64,000 bases of DNA from Acanthacorydalis orientalis (Eukaryota; Arthropoda; Insecta; Megaloptera; Corydalidae). Positions 22,613 through 34,459 of the stretch are shown here, piece after piece; the stretch's first letter is position 1; each line of letters begins with the position of its first letter. The stretch is taken from NCBI GenBank assembly GCA_034766995.1, contig CM068317.1, positions 18,876,654-18,940,653 of the forward strand, read 5' to 3'. A program made the translations under genes and the position numbers. The notes beneath the pieces were generated by a model. That model was not told the DNA's origin. It saw nothing but the letters and a program-made list of their open reading frames with translations, and searched no databases.

Positions 22613-23632
22613 AATGATTTCAAAATATGCTCACAATTTAAACAGAAAATTCACAAATAGTTTTGATAATGCAGCTTTTGCAAGTGAATCACTATAAACA
22701 TACCACAAAATTTTCGTTAATTGCTTATTGTTAATTTTGTGTATCGTAATTTTGCATTTACAGAAAATTCTGAATATTTTATCGAAAATATTAAACACCC
22801 GAGAACTTCATGATATTTTCATAATCCTCTATGATCGATATTCGCACTGCGAATGGCTGAAAAGGGATAAAAATTATTTTATTCTACATCAAAACGGTGA
22901 TGTTCGATCTTTTAAACCACTTAAGTTTCTATTTTCCACTACTAGTTTCAACACGTATGCTATCTTACAAGTAGATTGGATTGTCAGTGTTATCTCACTC
23001 AAGGTATGAGTCATGGACTATACACCCGGCACCTAGTACCATCACATACCTAGTTATCATACCAATTAAATGGGGGACTCTATTTGAATTTTTGACACGC
23101 ACTCAATAATTTGGAGGTTTAGCATATAAGATGTTTCGAATTTATTTTTCTTTTTAAAATATACCTATTTCATTTCGAATTCAATCTTTACTCTTATTAT
23201 TATATTTGTAACTTATTCGTTTTCATATCCAATTTATTCTTCAGTTCTATTTACATTTCCTCATTTCATTATCCTGTTCATTTCATCATATTTGTTAATA
23301 AATCGACACAAATACATAAATTGTAGCTAAATTGGCTTTGCTTTTTTATTTTGACAGTTTATTTTAACATAACACTTGATTTAACTCATCTTGATCTCTC
23401 ATCGTGATCTAATCTGATCACAATCCTAAAATGCACTCTCGGAATATTTTTACACTTTTCAGATTAAACAAACATTGTCGGTAGATATATAAAGCCGATA
23501 ATTTTATATATTTACGGATAAATTAAAATTTTCGTCATGAGATAATGGAACATTTCTCATATTCATCATTGCTTTTGCATGCAGTTACCAATTATTGCTT
23601 TTGTTTACTGCATTATGAAGATAAATAATAGG

Positions 23633-23634
<2 letters not shown>
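22610..23634. other. AT-rich DNA, no recognised gene
   Basis: A 93-codon plus-strand frame (22728-23009) includes RELHDIFIILYDRYSHCEWL. It matches no family I know and lacks clear splice or promoter signals, so I do not call it a gene. Confidence 0.35.
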
Positions 23635-23682
<48 letters not shown>

Positions 23683-23735
23683 GTACACACACATATGTGC
23701 GTGTGTGTATGCGTGCGTGTGCGTGTGTGTGGGTA
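23635..23735. repeat. Compound microsatellite (TA)n-(CA)n-(TG)n
   Basis: A long TA tract is followed by ACACACACATATGTGCGTGTGT-like sequence and more (TG)n, giving a partly self-complementary alternating purine-pyrimidine tract of about 100 bp. Confidence 0.9.
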
Positions 23736-24081
23736 TGAATGTGTAACTTCAATTTCAGAACGTTTAATAGCGCTTTAAAGTAAATGTAAAAACTTGAACA
23801 AGAATTAAAATAAGCAAATACATTTTAAAAATGATTTCCAATATAATATTACTTCTAATACAGAATTACAACTAATTATTTCTATTTTTTAGCAAACAAA
23901 AAATCAAACGATCGCAATAAAGAAATTACTATATGAAAAAGATTGCTTTTCATTCATAAACGTTCTCCAACAATTTTATCCATCTGTTTGTTTATTAATA
24001 GATAATGTCGTCCTTTCGTTGGCATACATAAGTGTCTTTATTAAAAATGAAGTATCGTTTTTATTTAGAAACAATTTTTAG

Positions 24082-24130
<49 letters not shown>

Positions 24131-24696
24131 ATAATGACAACCGCAGAAAACGGTCTTTGCTTTTAAAAAAGTCAGGACAAAATCAACATTTCTTAAAAAA
24201 AGTTCATATCGTACAAGATTATAACGTCGAAGTAACTGGCATTTTATAAGTGAACGAAAATATTTTCCTTCCGGTTTTTTAAAAAAAAATTCCGGACTAT
24301 CACTTCAAACCATTCCCTATACCCACTTTCTGAAATACAACTCTCCTTTCAAAACCGGTTTAAAAGCCACGGCTAAGACCCCGGACCTAATCCCAACTTC
24401 CATCCAACGCAAAGTAATACGGCGTTGAAATATATAAACTCATCACAATAAATTTTTTTTGATTTTGAACCCTTCTTTTAATTCTTCATTCTTTTTCTAG
24501 CGAAATATTTTGAGGCTAAGTAAATAAAGGAAACCACACTTATTATCAGCAAATAAAAAACGAAAGCATCTCAATGAAATAAACATATTGAATTTATTAA
24601 TACTCTTTTTATAGAATGAAATTTAATATTATAATTTTCTTTCATATTTTATGTATTTTTTTAATATGTTGTTTTCTTATTATCTGCAAATATTAA

Positions 24697-24700
<4 letters not shown>
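23736..24700. other. AT-rich DNA with a TA array, no gene seen
   Basis: Contains (TA)n at 24083-24121. A GC-richer patch at about 24350-24425 (GCCACGGCTAAGACCCCGGA) was not identified. Confidence 0.4.

Positions 24701-24733
<33 letters not shown>
24701..24733. repeat. (TA)n microsatellite
   Basis: A pure TA tract followed by TGTATGCATGCATG. Confidence 0.95.
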
Positions 24734-24738
<5 letters not shown>

Positions 24739-26104
24739 CATGCATGTATAAATTCTTGCAATATAAAAATAAATGTGCTCAATAAATTCTCGACCGATAA
24801 AAGAGATTCTCATATCGCATATACGAAAGACATAAAAGCGAAGAGAAAATCAAATGTACCCTATAAATATATCCTCGCACACCTGGCAACATCGCTCGTG
24901 AAATACGGAACACGCGCTGTTTATTCTCGATGCACTGCCTGAACAACCAGTTGGACTCGGAACGTTATTTTTATATCTTGTAGTAAACATTGACGAAGAG
25001 AAATTCACGCCTTGAAATTTTACATTCGCGATTTTTGTCACGTATATTTCGCCATTGAAACTTTTATTCTGTTGATAACAAGTTTAGGAATTCGACATTC
25101 GCTTGTTTGTGTGTACATTAAATGCTGTTTTGACAACGAAAATAACATTTTGTATCGCTAATCGATCCGACTGGTCCACAAATGGAGATGTGAGGGACGG
25201 CGTGTGCGTGCATTTTTACACACACTCACTCGTTTACACCACATTATATCATAAATTTTTATCGTAAATGTTGTTTTACAAACGCTTGCATCATTCACTG
25301 AATTCAACATGAACAATTTTATCTTCAACGTCAAGGTCATTCGTTTTGTTGACTTTGCCTTATATGACAAGATACGCTGAGTAAATATTTTTCGAGAGAA
25401 CGACAAGTATAGATCCTTTGATGAAATACACGTATACAACAAAAAAACACATCAAAAACACTCGAAAATATTCTATTCCATATAAGATATCGCACACTCA
25501 TAAATAATATAATACTTAAATATAATTTAAACAAAACACTCACATCACGTATCTTACATCTGAAACAATAGTGTGGAATATGAAAAAAAACACTTTCATA
25601 AATAAATTACCAATGTACTCACAATACAAGTTCTAACAGTGACTAAATTAATTATCACAAATAAATTCTTTTTTCACATGACAAATAACACATTTTTCTG
25701 GTTAAAGAGATTCTATAAATTATTATTAGTCATTTTTGATTGTTACTTATGCCTATTTCGACGGCAATACTATAATCTTAAAAAGATTTTTCTGTCCTTT
25801 GGCACTCTGAAGATAATGGTAGTGCCATCGACTTACTACTCCAACTTATTCTCATCAGTCATTTTTAAGCTGTATTTTTTTTAATTAGTTCTTGATATCA
25901 TCTATCAATCTATCACAAATAAATTAATAGACAATATAAATGGTTCTTGCATACTGTTTGAAGTAATGAATTTTAAAACCAGTTGTCGTCTATTGCTTAG
26001 AGTTAATTTTCGCAGGTTGTGATGTTCTATACATTTTATACATTCTATAATTGCTATTACATTATATTTTAACTATTTTTTTACTTGGATTTATAACTGA
26101 TAAC
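24734..26104. other. AT-rich DNA, no recognised gene
   Basis: A TATA-like CTATAAATATAT at about 24861 and several short frames (24736-24942, 25158-25442, 25639-25884) were considered. None has supporting features. Confidence 0.35.
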
Positions 26105-26311
26105 TGCCCTTATTTGCTTCTTTTCCAACTTTAATTCAATAGCACAATTTAAAGCAAATTTAGTAATAGAACTAAAATCGATGTTACGAAAATACAGACC
26201 GAAAAATGCACATTAAAATGATATTAACATAAATACAATGAAATAACAGTTTCAGTGAAAAAAATGAATGTTAGAATTCAAAAAATAAAAACCTCAATTA
26301 TTTTCCTACCA

Positions 26312-26316
<5 letters not shown>
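26105..26316 (-). mobile_element. Fragment of the AGGTTGGTAG mariner family, copy E5
   Basis: About 210 bp match the right part of E1, E2 and E3 (CTTATTTGCTTCTTTTCCAAC, AAAATACAGACCGAAAAATG, AATTATTTTCCTACCAACTT). Only one terminal repeat is present, and the left two thirds are missing. It abuts a TA array on its right. Confidence 0.7.

Positions 26317-26382
<66 letters not shown>
26317..26382. repeat. (TA)n microsatellite
   Basis: About 30 TA units with one GT substitution near the end. Begins at the end of mariner fragment E5. Confidence 0.95.
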
Positions 26383-26928
26383 TCTCATTCTAGGACCTAA
26401 TCGAATATAGAAATGATTACTCATTCCGCTACAATCGTAACAGCCAATAACAATGAAAGGAAAATTCCGTGCGAAAAATAACTTTCAGCTGATGATTAAC
26501 ATAGTTTTAAAAATAAACAAATTCAATTCTAAAAGAATACTAAACATAGAAAAATTAAATAACACTTCAATTGATGTTCTAACATAAAATAAACGTTTAA
26601 ATTTTGCACCATTTTAAAATAAACAATCTTCTGACTGTTTTTTAAATACACAATAACAAAAACCAACCAAAAATACTAGTTTGAATTATCTTTAAAATAG
26701 CTTTTTTAAACATTTAAAATATTAATAGATGATTAAATTAAATTTAATATGCATGTATTCATCATATTATCTTTCCAAAATAAATCCAACTTAGAATTTA
26801 TGTTACACTTTGTTATCACCCATATGTTTGTTTTTTAATTATGTTAAATGCAAGATTTGACCTTGGATAAATATTTAATTGCATATTGTTTACATTTTAA
26901 TTACAATTTTCCATTACATTATTTATAT

Positions 26929-26992
<64 letters not shown>

Positions 26993-27510
26993 GTGTGTAT
27001 GCGTGTGTGTAAATAAATAAACTTAAAACAAATTCGACCTACTTAACGATTTATTTTCCTCTTTTATTTAATGTAATGATATTTTTAGTAATAAATCGTG
27101 GTTAGATACTTTGTACTTATTAAATAAACATTTATTCATTTTTATTATATTTTTTACGATTTATCTGTTTTTCTCTGGCATTAAAATGGGGATATTTTAA
27201 ACAAATATTTGTTACCATAATATATTTTTATTATATGCTGATACTAGACGAAAATCGTTCAGAAGCGTCATAAAATTTTTGTTATGATCTTTAGTTATAC
27301 GAGATTTAGAAAAAAGTAAAGTTAGAAGTATATTTGAGAATATTTAAATAAAAAAAGGAAAGTTTAAGTTTCTTTGAAAATATTGAAGTCGGTTTCACAT
27401 TTAAATGGAAATAAGATTATTTAAGTAGTTCTCTATTTATTATTATAAAAATAGATATATTTCTAGGTATAATAACAATAACAGTGCAATCAGAATTTAC
27501 AGGAAAGTAT
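26383..27510. other. AT-rich DNA with a microsatellite, no gene seen
   Basis: Includes (TA)n at 26938-26980 running into GTATGTATGTATGTGTG to about 27010. No coding or transposon signal. Confidence 0.4.
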
Positions 27511-28310
27511 GAGGGTCGTTTGATAAGTTTGGTAAATTTCTATGATGTGGCGCCACCATTCATTTGGTAACGTCACGGTTATCAAGTGTTACTTTTTAAA
27601 CTAGCACAGGCGAAAATTCAACTAAGTGACGCGTTGTTCATGTTCAACAATGTTTAAAGCGAGCATTATAGCAGTTGCCGCAAAAATGAGAAAAAACGAG
27701 CAGGCCTTTTTGCGTCGATCTATCACCGTGGATGAAACATGAATTAACCATTACACACCTGAGTCGAAGTAGCAGTCAAAGCAGTGGACAACGACTGGTG
27801 AAGGTGCACTGCAGAAGGTGAAGTCCGTTTTGTTGGATGGGAAGGTGATGGACAATGTTTTTTGGGTTTTCAAAAAAATCATCCTTATCGACTACTTAAC
27901 GAAGGGGAAAACGATAACATGAAGCTATTATGCAACATTATTAGACCATTTAGAAGAACTGAAACAAAAACGGCCAAGATTGGGGTACAAATAAGTGCTC
28001 TTTGACCAGGACAACGCCCCGTCCTATAAATCGATCGTCGCAATGGGAAAATTGCACGAATTAGGCGTCGAATTGATTCCTCATCCACCCTGTAGTGGGA
28101 AGAAATTCTTGTCGAATAAGGATGTCATCGCTGCCGTCAATGCGTATTTTCCAGACTGAGAAAAGCTACTTTTCCGATGGGATGAAAAAATTTGAAACTC
28201 GCTAGATCAAGTGTATAGCTCTCAATAGTGACTATGTTGAGAAATAAAATCGATTTTTTTTCAAAACACGTTTTTTTACCGGTACTTTTTACCATACTTA
28301 TCAAACGACC
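27511..28310 (+). mobile_element. Internally deleted mariner, copy B of the GAGGGTCGTTTG family
   Basis: The left end GAGGGTCGTTTGATAAGTTT and the right end CCATACTTATCAAACGACC are inverted. The length is 800 bp. It carries the same ~450-bp deletion as copy A at 471-1330, and an additional small deletion where the third catalytic segment should be (PHPPC is followed directly by GKKFLSN). No TA array touches it, unlike most copies. Confidence 0.85.
27650..28240 (+). pseudogene. Mariner transposase, broken (copy B)
   Basis: ATG at 27650 opens MFKASIIAVAAKMRKNE, the family's natural start. It then jumps in frame to QAFLRRSITVDET, so about 150 residues of DNA-binding domain are missing. The sequence goes on with INHYTPESK, KVMDNVFWVFKKIILIDYL, TKGKTIT, LFDQDNAPSYKS (second catalytic Asp) and GVELIPHPP, then the tail GKKFLSNKDVIAAVNAYFPD. 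The third catalytic segment (C-D-F-F-L-F) is deleted. In-frame stops follow VDET, ESK and ITKGKTIT. Confidence 0.8.
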
Positions 28311-29080
28311 TTTGTCAAGTTGTCAACGAGAATGTGTAATTATGTATTCAATTAATTAAAATATTTTTCTCCATAAATACTTAAAGTTCAATTCATGAGT
28401 TTGTTCTAGAAAATGTATTTAAATAAAAATTAATAAAAATTTTGTAACTAGCATAGGTAAACGAACATAAGAAGTACACAAATTTAAAATTTTGATTTTT
28501 TATAAATAGTTCATAAAATTAAAAAAAATCAATCAAATAATAATGTTGATTCGTCCCTAGGTACTGTCTATAAATTTAACAACAAATTCCAATCTCAGGC
28601 ATACAGGCACGCCATCTAAAATGAAAGATCTATCTGAAGATGGCAGTCTAAAGAAAAAGCTTAGCAAATTGTGTATTCCCTTTTTTGCCGTAAAAGTTTT
28701 TTATAACAAAAAAAGTCTTATCTTTTGTCCTAAATAATTGAACTTCAATTATTATCTAGATCATTATCCTTCATTAAAATATATTTGTTTTAAAGAAATC
28801 ATTCTACTGCTTCCCGGTGGATTTAAAGTGTTAATTATTGAGTGTCAGATACGGAGCTCATGATTTATCCTTCACTCGTTAAGATCATGAGTGATTAATG
28901 GATATGTGGGAGGCCACTATATTGAAGAGGCCTAGACACAAGAACACGACCTCGTACCAAATCAACTAAGTATCCGTCAATAAAGACCATCGTCGGAATC
29001 CACAACCATTAACTACGGAAATTTGTAACAGTAAAACGGATTTCCATAGTTACATTTTCTTAATTAATGGATCAGATCGT
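28311..29080. other. Unassigned AT-rich DNA
   Basis: No confident feature. The moderately GC-richer sequence at 28830-29000 lies beside the LINE fragment and might be part of its unrecognised remainder. Confidence 0.35.
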
Positions 29081-29400
29081 TCATGCTAGTTTCCATCTGC
29101 TTATAGAAAACAAATGGCTATCATTTAACAAACTTCCAGACCATAAATCTACGAAGGTCCGCAAGGAAGATGGTACTCTGAACAATGTAGCTTGCATCAA
29201 ACGAGATACTTTATTCTGAAACACCTCCAGTCTCTTTATTTTTATTTGTATATTCACGTAAGCCCAAATTGATGGCACATACATGAATATCGTCGGCATT
29301 AGTCTCGTATAAAAATACACTTTGTATGTAATAATAGACAGAATCTTCGATTCAGCTGCGAAACAGACTAAATACATATATTCAACAAGTTTATCATGTG
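29081..29400 (-). pseudogene. Jockey-like LINE reverse transcriptase, C-terminal fragment
   Basis: On the minus strand, ITYKVYFYTRLMPTIFMYVP then SIWAYVNIQIKIKRLEVFQN and KVSRLMQATLFRVPSSLRTF match the conserved region after the reverse transcriptase core of Jockey-clade elements. That pattern is a 'Y...L.P...Y..P.W' motif followed by 'QN...R....A..FR'. The rest of the protein is absent and no poly(A) tail was identified. The frame is open for about 98 codons, so decay is moderate. Confidence 0.6.
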
Positions 29401-29529
29401 ACTACAATATGAGAAATATCACTTAAAATTAATGCAAAAATACATGGGCTCACCAACCTTATTAATGAGAGTATCTTCAAGATAATGATCATCAATCTCA
29501 ATGATGTATCAGTAAGTAAATAAAACTAT

Positions 29530-29815
29530 CTAGCACTCGTAAAAGTTCAGGCAACAATAACTTAAATGAAAAAGTTGAACAAAAATTGCAATATCTAACT
29601 CGTAACATTCTGCTACTCTCAAGCATTTCGTTCCTTGGTTAACTTTTGCCCAAGTTTTTCGGAGATTTCTGATAATGGTTGTAAGAATAGTGGAAAATAA
29701 ATCATTATACGTAGATGTCCGAGAACGAATGCCAATACATGGTTTATTCAAAACACTACCAGTCGTCAATAAACAGGATAATATGTTCCTAACAAATCTC
29801 TTTTTATTCATTTGC
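29530..29815 (-). pseudogene. Possible Tc1/mariner-related relic (DUF4817-type helix-turn-helix)
   Basis: The minus-strand frame starts MNKKRFVRNILSCLLTTGSV then LNKPCIGIRSRTST. The pattern F..TGSV.....GR.RT is that of the N-terminal helix-turn-helix in a Tc1/mariner-related group of insect proteins. The latter half (IRNLRKTWAKVNQGTKCLRV) could be the C-terminal tail of the same protein, in which case the catalytic centre is deleted. The match is short and the assignment tentative. Confidence 0.35.
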
Positions 29816-29955
29816 CTTTTATGGAATATTTCATAAATTTTCTATTACCATTTACCAGATAAATACAATAACTATTTTTACTTTCTCTTTTAGTGAATAT
29901 TCACTTGTTTATCAATATCTATATATCAAACATAATATATAATAATAATACTATC

Positions 29956-30775
29956 AGGCCTTATTCACACGAGCGTTAAAAAAACGTTGCGTTCAGAGTT
30001 AGCGTTAGCGCTTTTAAAACGCTCGCAAATGTAGTGTTCATATGAGCGTTTAAAAATCACTTCCTTTCATCATCTTACGCAGTTCGGACGTATGAATTCA
30101 GAAGAGTTGTTGGCAATAGCTAGAATAGCTATATTTTAAGAAGGCGAAAAAAACGAAAAAGTTCTGTGTACATTCTCTAAATGATCAACGATACTTGAAA
30201 GGACAGTTTGTGGCTATTTTTGAAGATTGAAGGTTGTATCCGGATGTTTTTCAGATACTCCAGTATGAAATTGAAACATTTAATGAATTATTTAGAATTG
30301 TTATCTACGATATTTTTCCAATTTGGGATTACTTTTGAAGTGACTTCCATATACGTGTCCTCCTTCAAAATTTTGTTTGACCAATTTGGTAAACCTTTAT
30401 TATATTACAAAGATCTCGATTCCATCTCCAAAATAAAATGTTCGATATCAAATAGCACCATTTTTGTAAACACTGTCTGCTGTTATCTGTTGTACTTGTA
30501 ATCAGTACCAACGTGCAAGCAAGACTGACTGACAAATTCGGCGTCATTCAGTGCTTTTTAAACGTCCATGTGAATGAAAATACCCTCATTCAAATGTTCT
30601 ATTTACTTCAACGCAAAACGGTCGGTGTTAGAAATGGATCAAGTTCTATATTTTTTACCGTGCGTTAAATAAACACCGGCATATGAAAAGAAACAATGAG
30701 TTTCATATGTTTTATTGAAAAGATGAACAAAAAGTGCGTGTTAATGCGTTTTTTAACGCTCGTGCGAAAAGGCCT
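29956..30775 (+). mobile_element. Non-autonomous PIF/Harbinger-like transposon
   Basis: The left end AGGCCTTATTCACACGAGCG and the complement of the right end, AGGCCTTTTCGCACGAGCG, form a strong inverted repeat that continues as TTAAAAAACG. Length is 820 bp. The target-site duplication was not resolved. An internal fragment resembles the N-terminus of Harbinger transposases, while the catalytic part is missing. Confidence 0.65.
30150..30330 (+). pseudogene. Harbinger-like transposase, N-terminal relic
   Basis: The plus strand reads VHSLNDQRYLKGQFVAIFED, then after a stop RLYPDVFQILQYEIETFNEL. This follows the conserved order of Harbinger-type nucleases: V-H-P-x-N-x-x-R, then G-x-F, then Y-P-x-x-F, then a helix ending F-N-x-L. 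The DDE nuclease core that should follow is not present before the right terminal repeat. At least one stop interrupts the frame. Confidence 0.55.
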
Positions 30776-30819
30776 TTTTGTAGAATTTGCTATAAGAACT
30801 GACTTGAGATATTATATAT

Positions 30820-32096
30820 GAGGGCTATTTAAAAAGATCGCAGTCTATGAAAGAATATAACTTGTGTTTTTGAATTACTTTTATTTTTCAATATGGTTCC
30901 CCTGGATTTCAATGCACTTCATTCAATGATGTTCCAGTGCTTTTATGCCATGACAAAAATCATTTTCTTGGATGCCCTCAAAATACAATTCACTGTTGCT
31001 ATCAATTCTTCGTCGGATGAAAATCGCCAACCACCAAGGATCTTTTAAGTTTTGGGTACAGATGGAAATCTGGAGAATAGGCTGGATGGGGCAACAAGTC
31101 GTACTTCAATCCGGTGAGTTTTTCCATGAATTACTTGTATGGAAACGTACATTTTCGTAAAGGAAAATGATTTTTTTTTGATAAACCTGGCCCTTTTTCA
31201 CGAATTGTTTGATCGAGTTGATTCAAAAGTTCAGCATAATACTCTCCTGTTACTGTTTGATCTTTTGACATATAGTCAATTAGCAGGATTCCTTTAGAAT
31301 CTCAAAAAATCAGTCATAATTTTTCCAGAGGATAAAATTGCTTTTATTTCTTTGGTGGGAGATAATCACCATACTTCCATTGCTTTGATTGTTGTTTTAG
31401 CTTTGAAGTGTAATGGTCAATCCAAGTCTCATCCGTAGACACAAATTGCTAGATAAAGTCAGTTGTATCTCTCTTAAATGAATTCAAACAGTCTTGGGAA
31501 ATTTATACTCGAATGTGTTTATGTTCAATTGTTAGTAAACGCGGCACCCACCTTGTTGATAGCTTTTCCATACCTAACTCTTCAGTTAGGATGTGACACA
31601 CGCGTTCAACTGAGACACTCACAATCTTTTTTTCAGTCAATTTTAGATGTCTTCAATCGCCGATCCTGTAAGACAATATCGTGCACCTCGTGGATGATTT
31701 CTTCTGTCGTTTCAGTTTTCGGACGGTCATACGCGAGTTATCTTTTAACCTTGTACGGTCACATTCAAATTCAGCTTCCCACTTCTTTACGTTTGTATAC
31801 GAAGGTGCACTATCACTCAATACATTTTTCATCTCATTAAAGATTTCTGTTGGCGTTAAACCTTTTTCGGCAAAAATTTTATCACCGCACGATGTTCAAC
31901 TTTATCCATTTCAACAACGGTACAAAAAGGGTTTTATTAAAATTGATGTTTGCAACAAATTGCTTGACACAATAATTATAGGCTTTGAGGTTATGTATAA
32001 GATATGTATATCGCTTTGTAATTCGCCACAAATTTTTAAAATACTACACCCACTCATATGATATGTTAGTTCGCGAACTTTTCAAATCACCCTCGT
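30820..32096 (-). mobile_element. Full-length decayed mariner (GAGGGCTATTTAAAAAG family)
   Basis: The left end GAGGGCTATTTAAAAAGATC and the complement of the right end, GAGGGTGATTTGAAAAGTTC, form an inverted repeat. The length of about 1.28 kb is the normal full size for mariner. The left end follows TATATAT but no long TA array. The family differs from the GAGGGTCGTTTG family in its ends and protein. Confidence 0.8.
30985..31910 (-). pseudogene. Mariner transposase, nearly full length but broken
   Basis: From about 31910 on the minus strand, MDKVEHRAVIKFLPKKGLTP then TEIFNEMKNVLSDSAPSYTN and VKKWEAEFECDR form the helix-turn-helix domain. HILTEELGMEKLSTRWVPRL is the linker, and STDETWIDHYTSKLKQQSKQ carries the first catalytic Asp. 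Upstream of 31200 the frame degenerates. The second and third aspartate motifs are hard to place, though tail sequence such as RFSSDEELIATVN is visible. Several stops are present. Open frames on the opposite strand over 31478-32061 are antisense shadows. Confidence 0.75.
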
Positions 32097-32624
32097 ATGT
32101 TCAATAATGCTGTGATAAATATATAATAAATACTTTTTGAGGATTGAGACAGGAGCAATGTCAATGTCTTAATTTTGAGGGGCGACAAACTTTAATAACC
32201 GACAAATTTTGAAAAACTGGATTTTCAAAATTTGTCAAATTTGAAAAATTCTATTTTCAATCATAATTTCGATTTACAGGTGGCTGGAATGTGAAATGAA
32301 ATGAAATTTTTATATTTAATGAAATACATTAAATCTAAAAATTTTTGTAATCAAATTTTGTTTTTGAAATTTATGTAACAGCACTTCATAATTTTGAATG
32401 GAGGTTACTGATCATAGCTGTTTTCGTAGAAAGGTCCTGCCATCTATGTATCAATGGTGAAAAATTTTACAAATTTTTTAGTGATCATTAAAATTTTTTC
32501 TGCTGAAATGTTCTCAAAATTCAACAGTCACGGATTTCTTTTAATTCACTTGGACAAAATGAGTGGGGGTAAAGAGCTGCGTTTGATTGGTGACCCAAGG
32601 GCGGCATATAGTGTAACTTCGGCC

Positions 32625-32628
<4 letters not shown>
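32097..32628. other. AT-rich DNA with a hairpin, no gene seen
   Basis: Holds the hairpin at 32201-32236 and an unassigned GC-richer stretch at about 32555-32628 (GTGACCCAAGGGCGGCATAT) abutting a TA array, which could be the end of an unrecognised element. Confidence 0.35.
32201..32236. repeat. Perfect hairpin, 15-bp arms
   Basis: GACAAATTTTGAAAA (32201-32215) and its exact complement (32222-32236) surround a 6-nt loop. No U-tract or gene association suggests a terminator. Confidence 0.85.

Positions 32629-32685
<57 letters not shown>
32629..32685. repeat. (TA)n microsatellite
   Basis: About 28 pure TA units, immediately after TTCGGCCCTG. Confidence 0.95.
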
Positions 32686-32689
<4 letters not shown>

Positions 32690-33340
32690 CAAATTACATT
32701 AAGAGTAATTCATTTTACCTGTATTTTTATACTCATTCATTGTATTATTAAGTTCTTTTAATTGCTTCTTCAATATTTTTAAAGAATCCGGGATACGTAA
32801 AGCAACTATTCATTTTACTTAGATAGCAGTACTTTCAATAAACTGCTGTAATTAATTTAATAAATACAATATAAAACAAAACACAAATTAAGAGTTTTAG
32901 TTTCAATATGACTAATCAATAAATTCGAAGCAGCAGTTATATTGTCACAATAATAAACTTTTTTCTTATATTTCTTTAGTTTTATTTAAATAGTCTTACC
33001 AAAAGCAGGACACAATACAAGATGTACTTTTAAAGAACTTACCTGTAACAAAAAAATATATATTAAAATATTGAAACAGAGAAGATAAATAATATACGCA
33101 ATAATATAAAAGAAAAGAATATAGTGAATGTTGCAAATGTTTAATAAAATAAAAATATATTTTTATATAATGAGTTGACTACAACTGCACTTAACAAGCC
33201 AGGTAGAATTTCATCAACAGTTTTATGCTATTAATAAAATATATTATTAGTAATTTCCTCTTGACGAAACGAAACGAAAAACATGTTAAAATAGATATAA
33301 ATTTTAAACATAATAAGTTCTATTTTTAAACTTATAGCTA

Positions 33341-33342
<2 letters not shown>
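32686..33342. other. AT-rich DNA, no gene seen
   Basis: No recognisable frame or repeat end. Confidence 0.4.

Positions 33343-33428
<86 letters not shown>
33343..33428. repeat. (TA)n followed by (GA)n
   Basis: About 32 TA units run directly into about 11 GA units. The same TA-to-GA transition occurs at 44480-44538. Confidence 0.95.
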
Positions 33429-33901
33429 ATGAAATGATTTCAAGTTCTGTAATGAATGAATGAAATGTGTTGTAATATATGATTTCCTACAGGATATAGT
33501 AGCAATAAATAAACATTTTATTAAAATGTTGACGTTTTTATACAATTCAAAACTTCTTAAAATTTATATTTCTATCATGTATAATAAATTACACATTCTT
33601 TTTTTTAATAATTTTTCTTAATGGTTTTGACGAGTTTCTTTGATTTCACATATTACGTAAACAGATATATACAGAATAACAAAATCGAATTGCAACTTTT
33701 GTTTTTTTTATAAAGTTCGAAATTGATTCTCTTAATATGAATTTTGTTAAGATGGCGATCTCAGTTATTAGTCATTAGACAATAATGAAAAACACGTTTT
33801 GAAAGAGTTAATGCTGACAAGAGTCGGATTGTAGAAATTGTCGTAGAAAGTATTGAAGACTTTCAAAACAAGACCTATTAATGTAACAAACTTTGACCTT
33901 T
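33429..33901. other. AT-rich DNA, no gene seen
   Basis: No recognisable feature. Confidence 0.4.
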
Positions 33902-33922
33902 TATATATATATATATATATAT
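33902..33922. repeat. (TA)n microsatellite
   Basis: A short array 6 bp outside the left end of mariner copy C1. Confidence 0.9.
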
Positions 33923-33928
33923 ACATAT

Positions 33929-34322
33929 GAGGGTCGTTTGATAAGTATGGTAAAAAATAAAGTTAAACATAGTTTTTTGAAAAAATGGATTTTATTTCTC
34001 AACATAGTCTCTATTGAGGGTTAAACACTTGGTCTAGCGAGTTTCCAATTTTATCATCCCATCGAAAAATAGCTATTCTCAAAGTTTGTAAAATACAAAT
34101 TAACGTCAGCGATTACATCCTCATTAGACGAGAATTTCTTTCCACTGAGCCAAATTTTCAAGTTTAGGAAAAGGAAAGTCACATAGGGCCTAATCCGGAG
34201 AATAAGGTGAATGAGAGAATCAATTCTAAGCCTATTTTTTTACAATTTTGACCTTAAAACGGTCGATTTGTGAGACGGCGCGTTGTCCTGATGAAAGAAT
34301 ACTTTCTTGTGCGCCAATCGTT
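33929..34322 (-). mobile_element. Truncated mariner, copy C1 of the GAGGGTCGTTTG family
   Basis: Starts with the family terminal repeat GAGGGTCGTTTGATAAGTAT. It runs through sequence equivalent to the transposase 3' end (minus strand) and stops abruptly after TTGTGCGCCAATCG near 34320. The right two thirds are missing. A fuller copy in the same orientation begins 137 bp downstream. Confidence 0.8.
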
Positions 34323-34459
34323 AATTAAAAATATTTTCCCAATTTCAACCTGACATAATGGATTCAAATATGGCAAAATATATTTATGAAAAGGATAAAT
34401 GAAAAATTAATATTTGTCATATTTTTTGAACAATTTTGGACAAAATAAAAATTACATAC

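Noticed and set aside
22728..23009. 93-codon plus-strand frame as a host gene
   Set aside because: No recognisable domain, no start context or splice signals, and a length possible by chance. I left it unannotated.
24861..24900. TATA-like CTATAAATATAT as a promoter
   Set aside because: TATA-like words are expected everywhere at this AT content, and no gene follows.
31478..32061. Two overlapping plus-strand frames of 120 and 126 codons
   Set aside because: They are antisense to the mariner transposase relic at 30985-31910 and show no domain of their own.
32201..32236. Hairpin as a transcription terminator
   Set aside because: Bacterial-type terminators do not apply in this eukaryotic DNA, and there is no adjacent gene.
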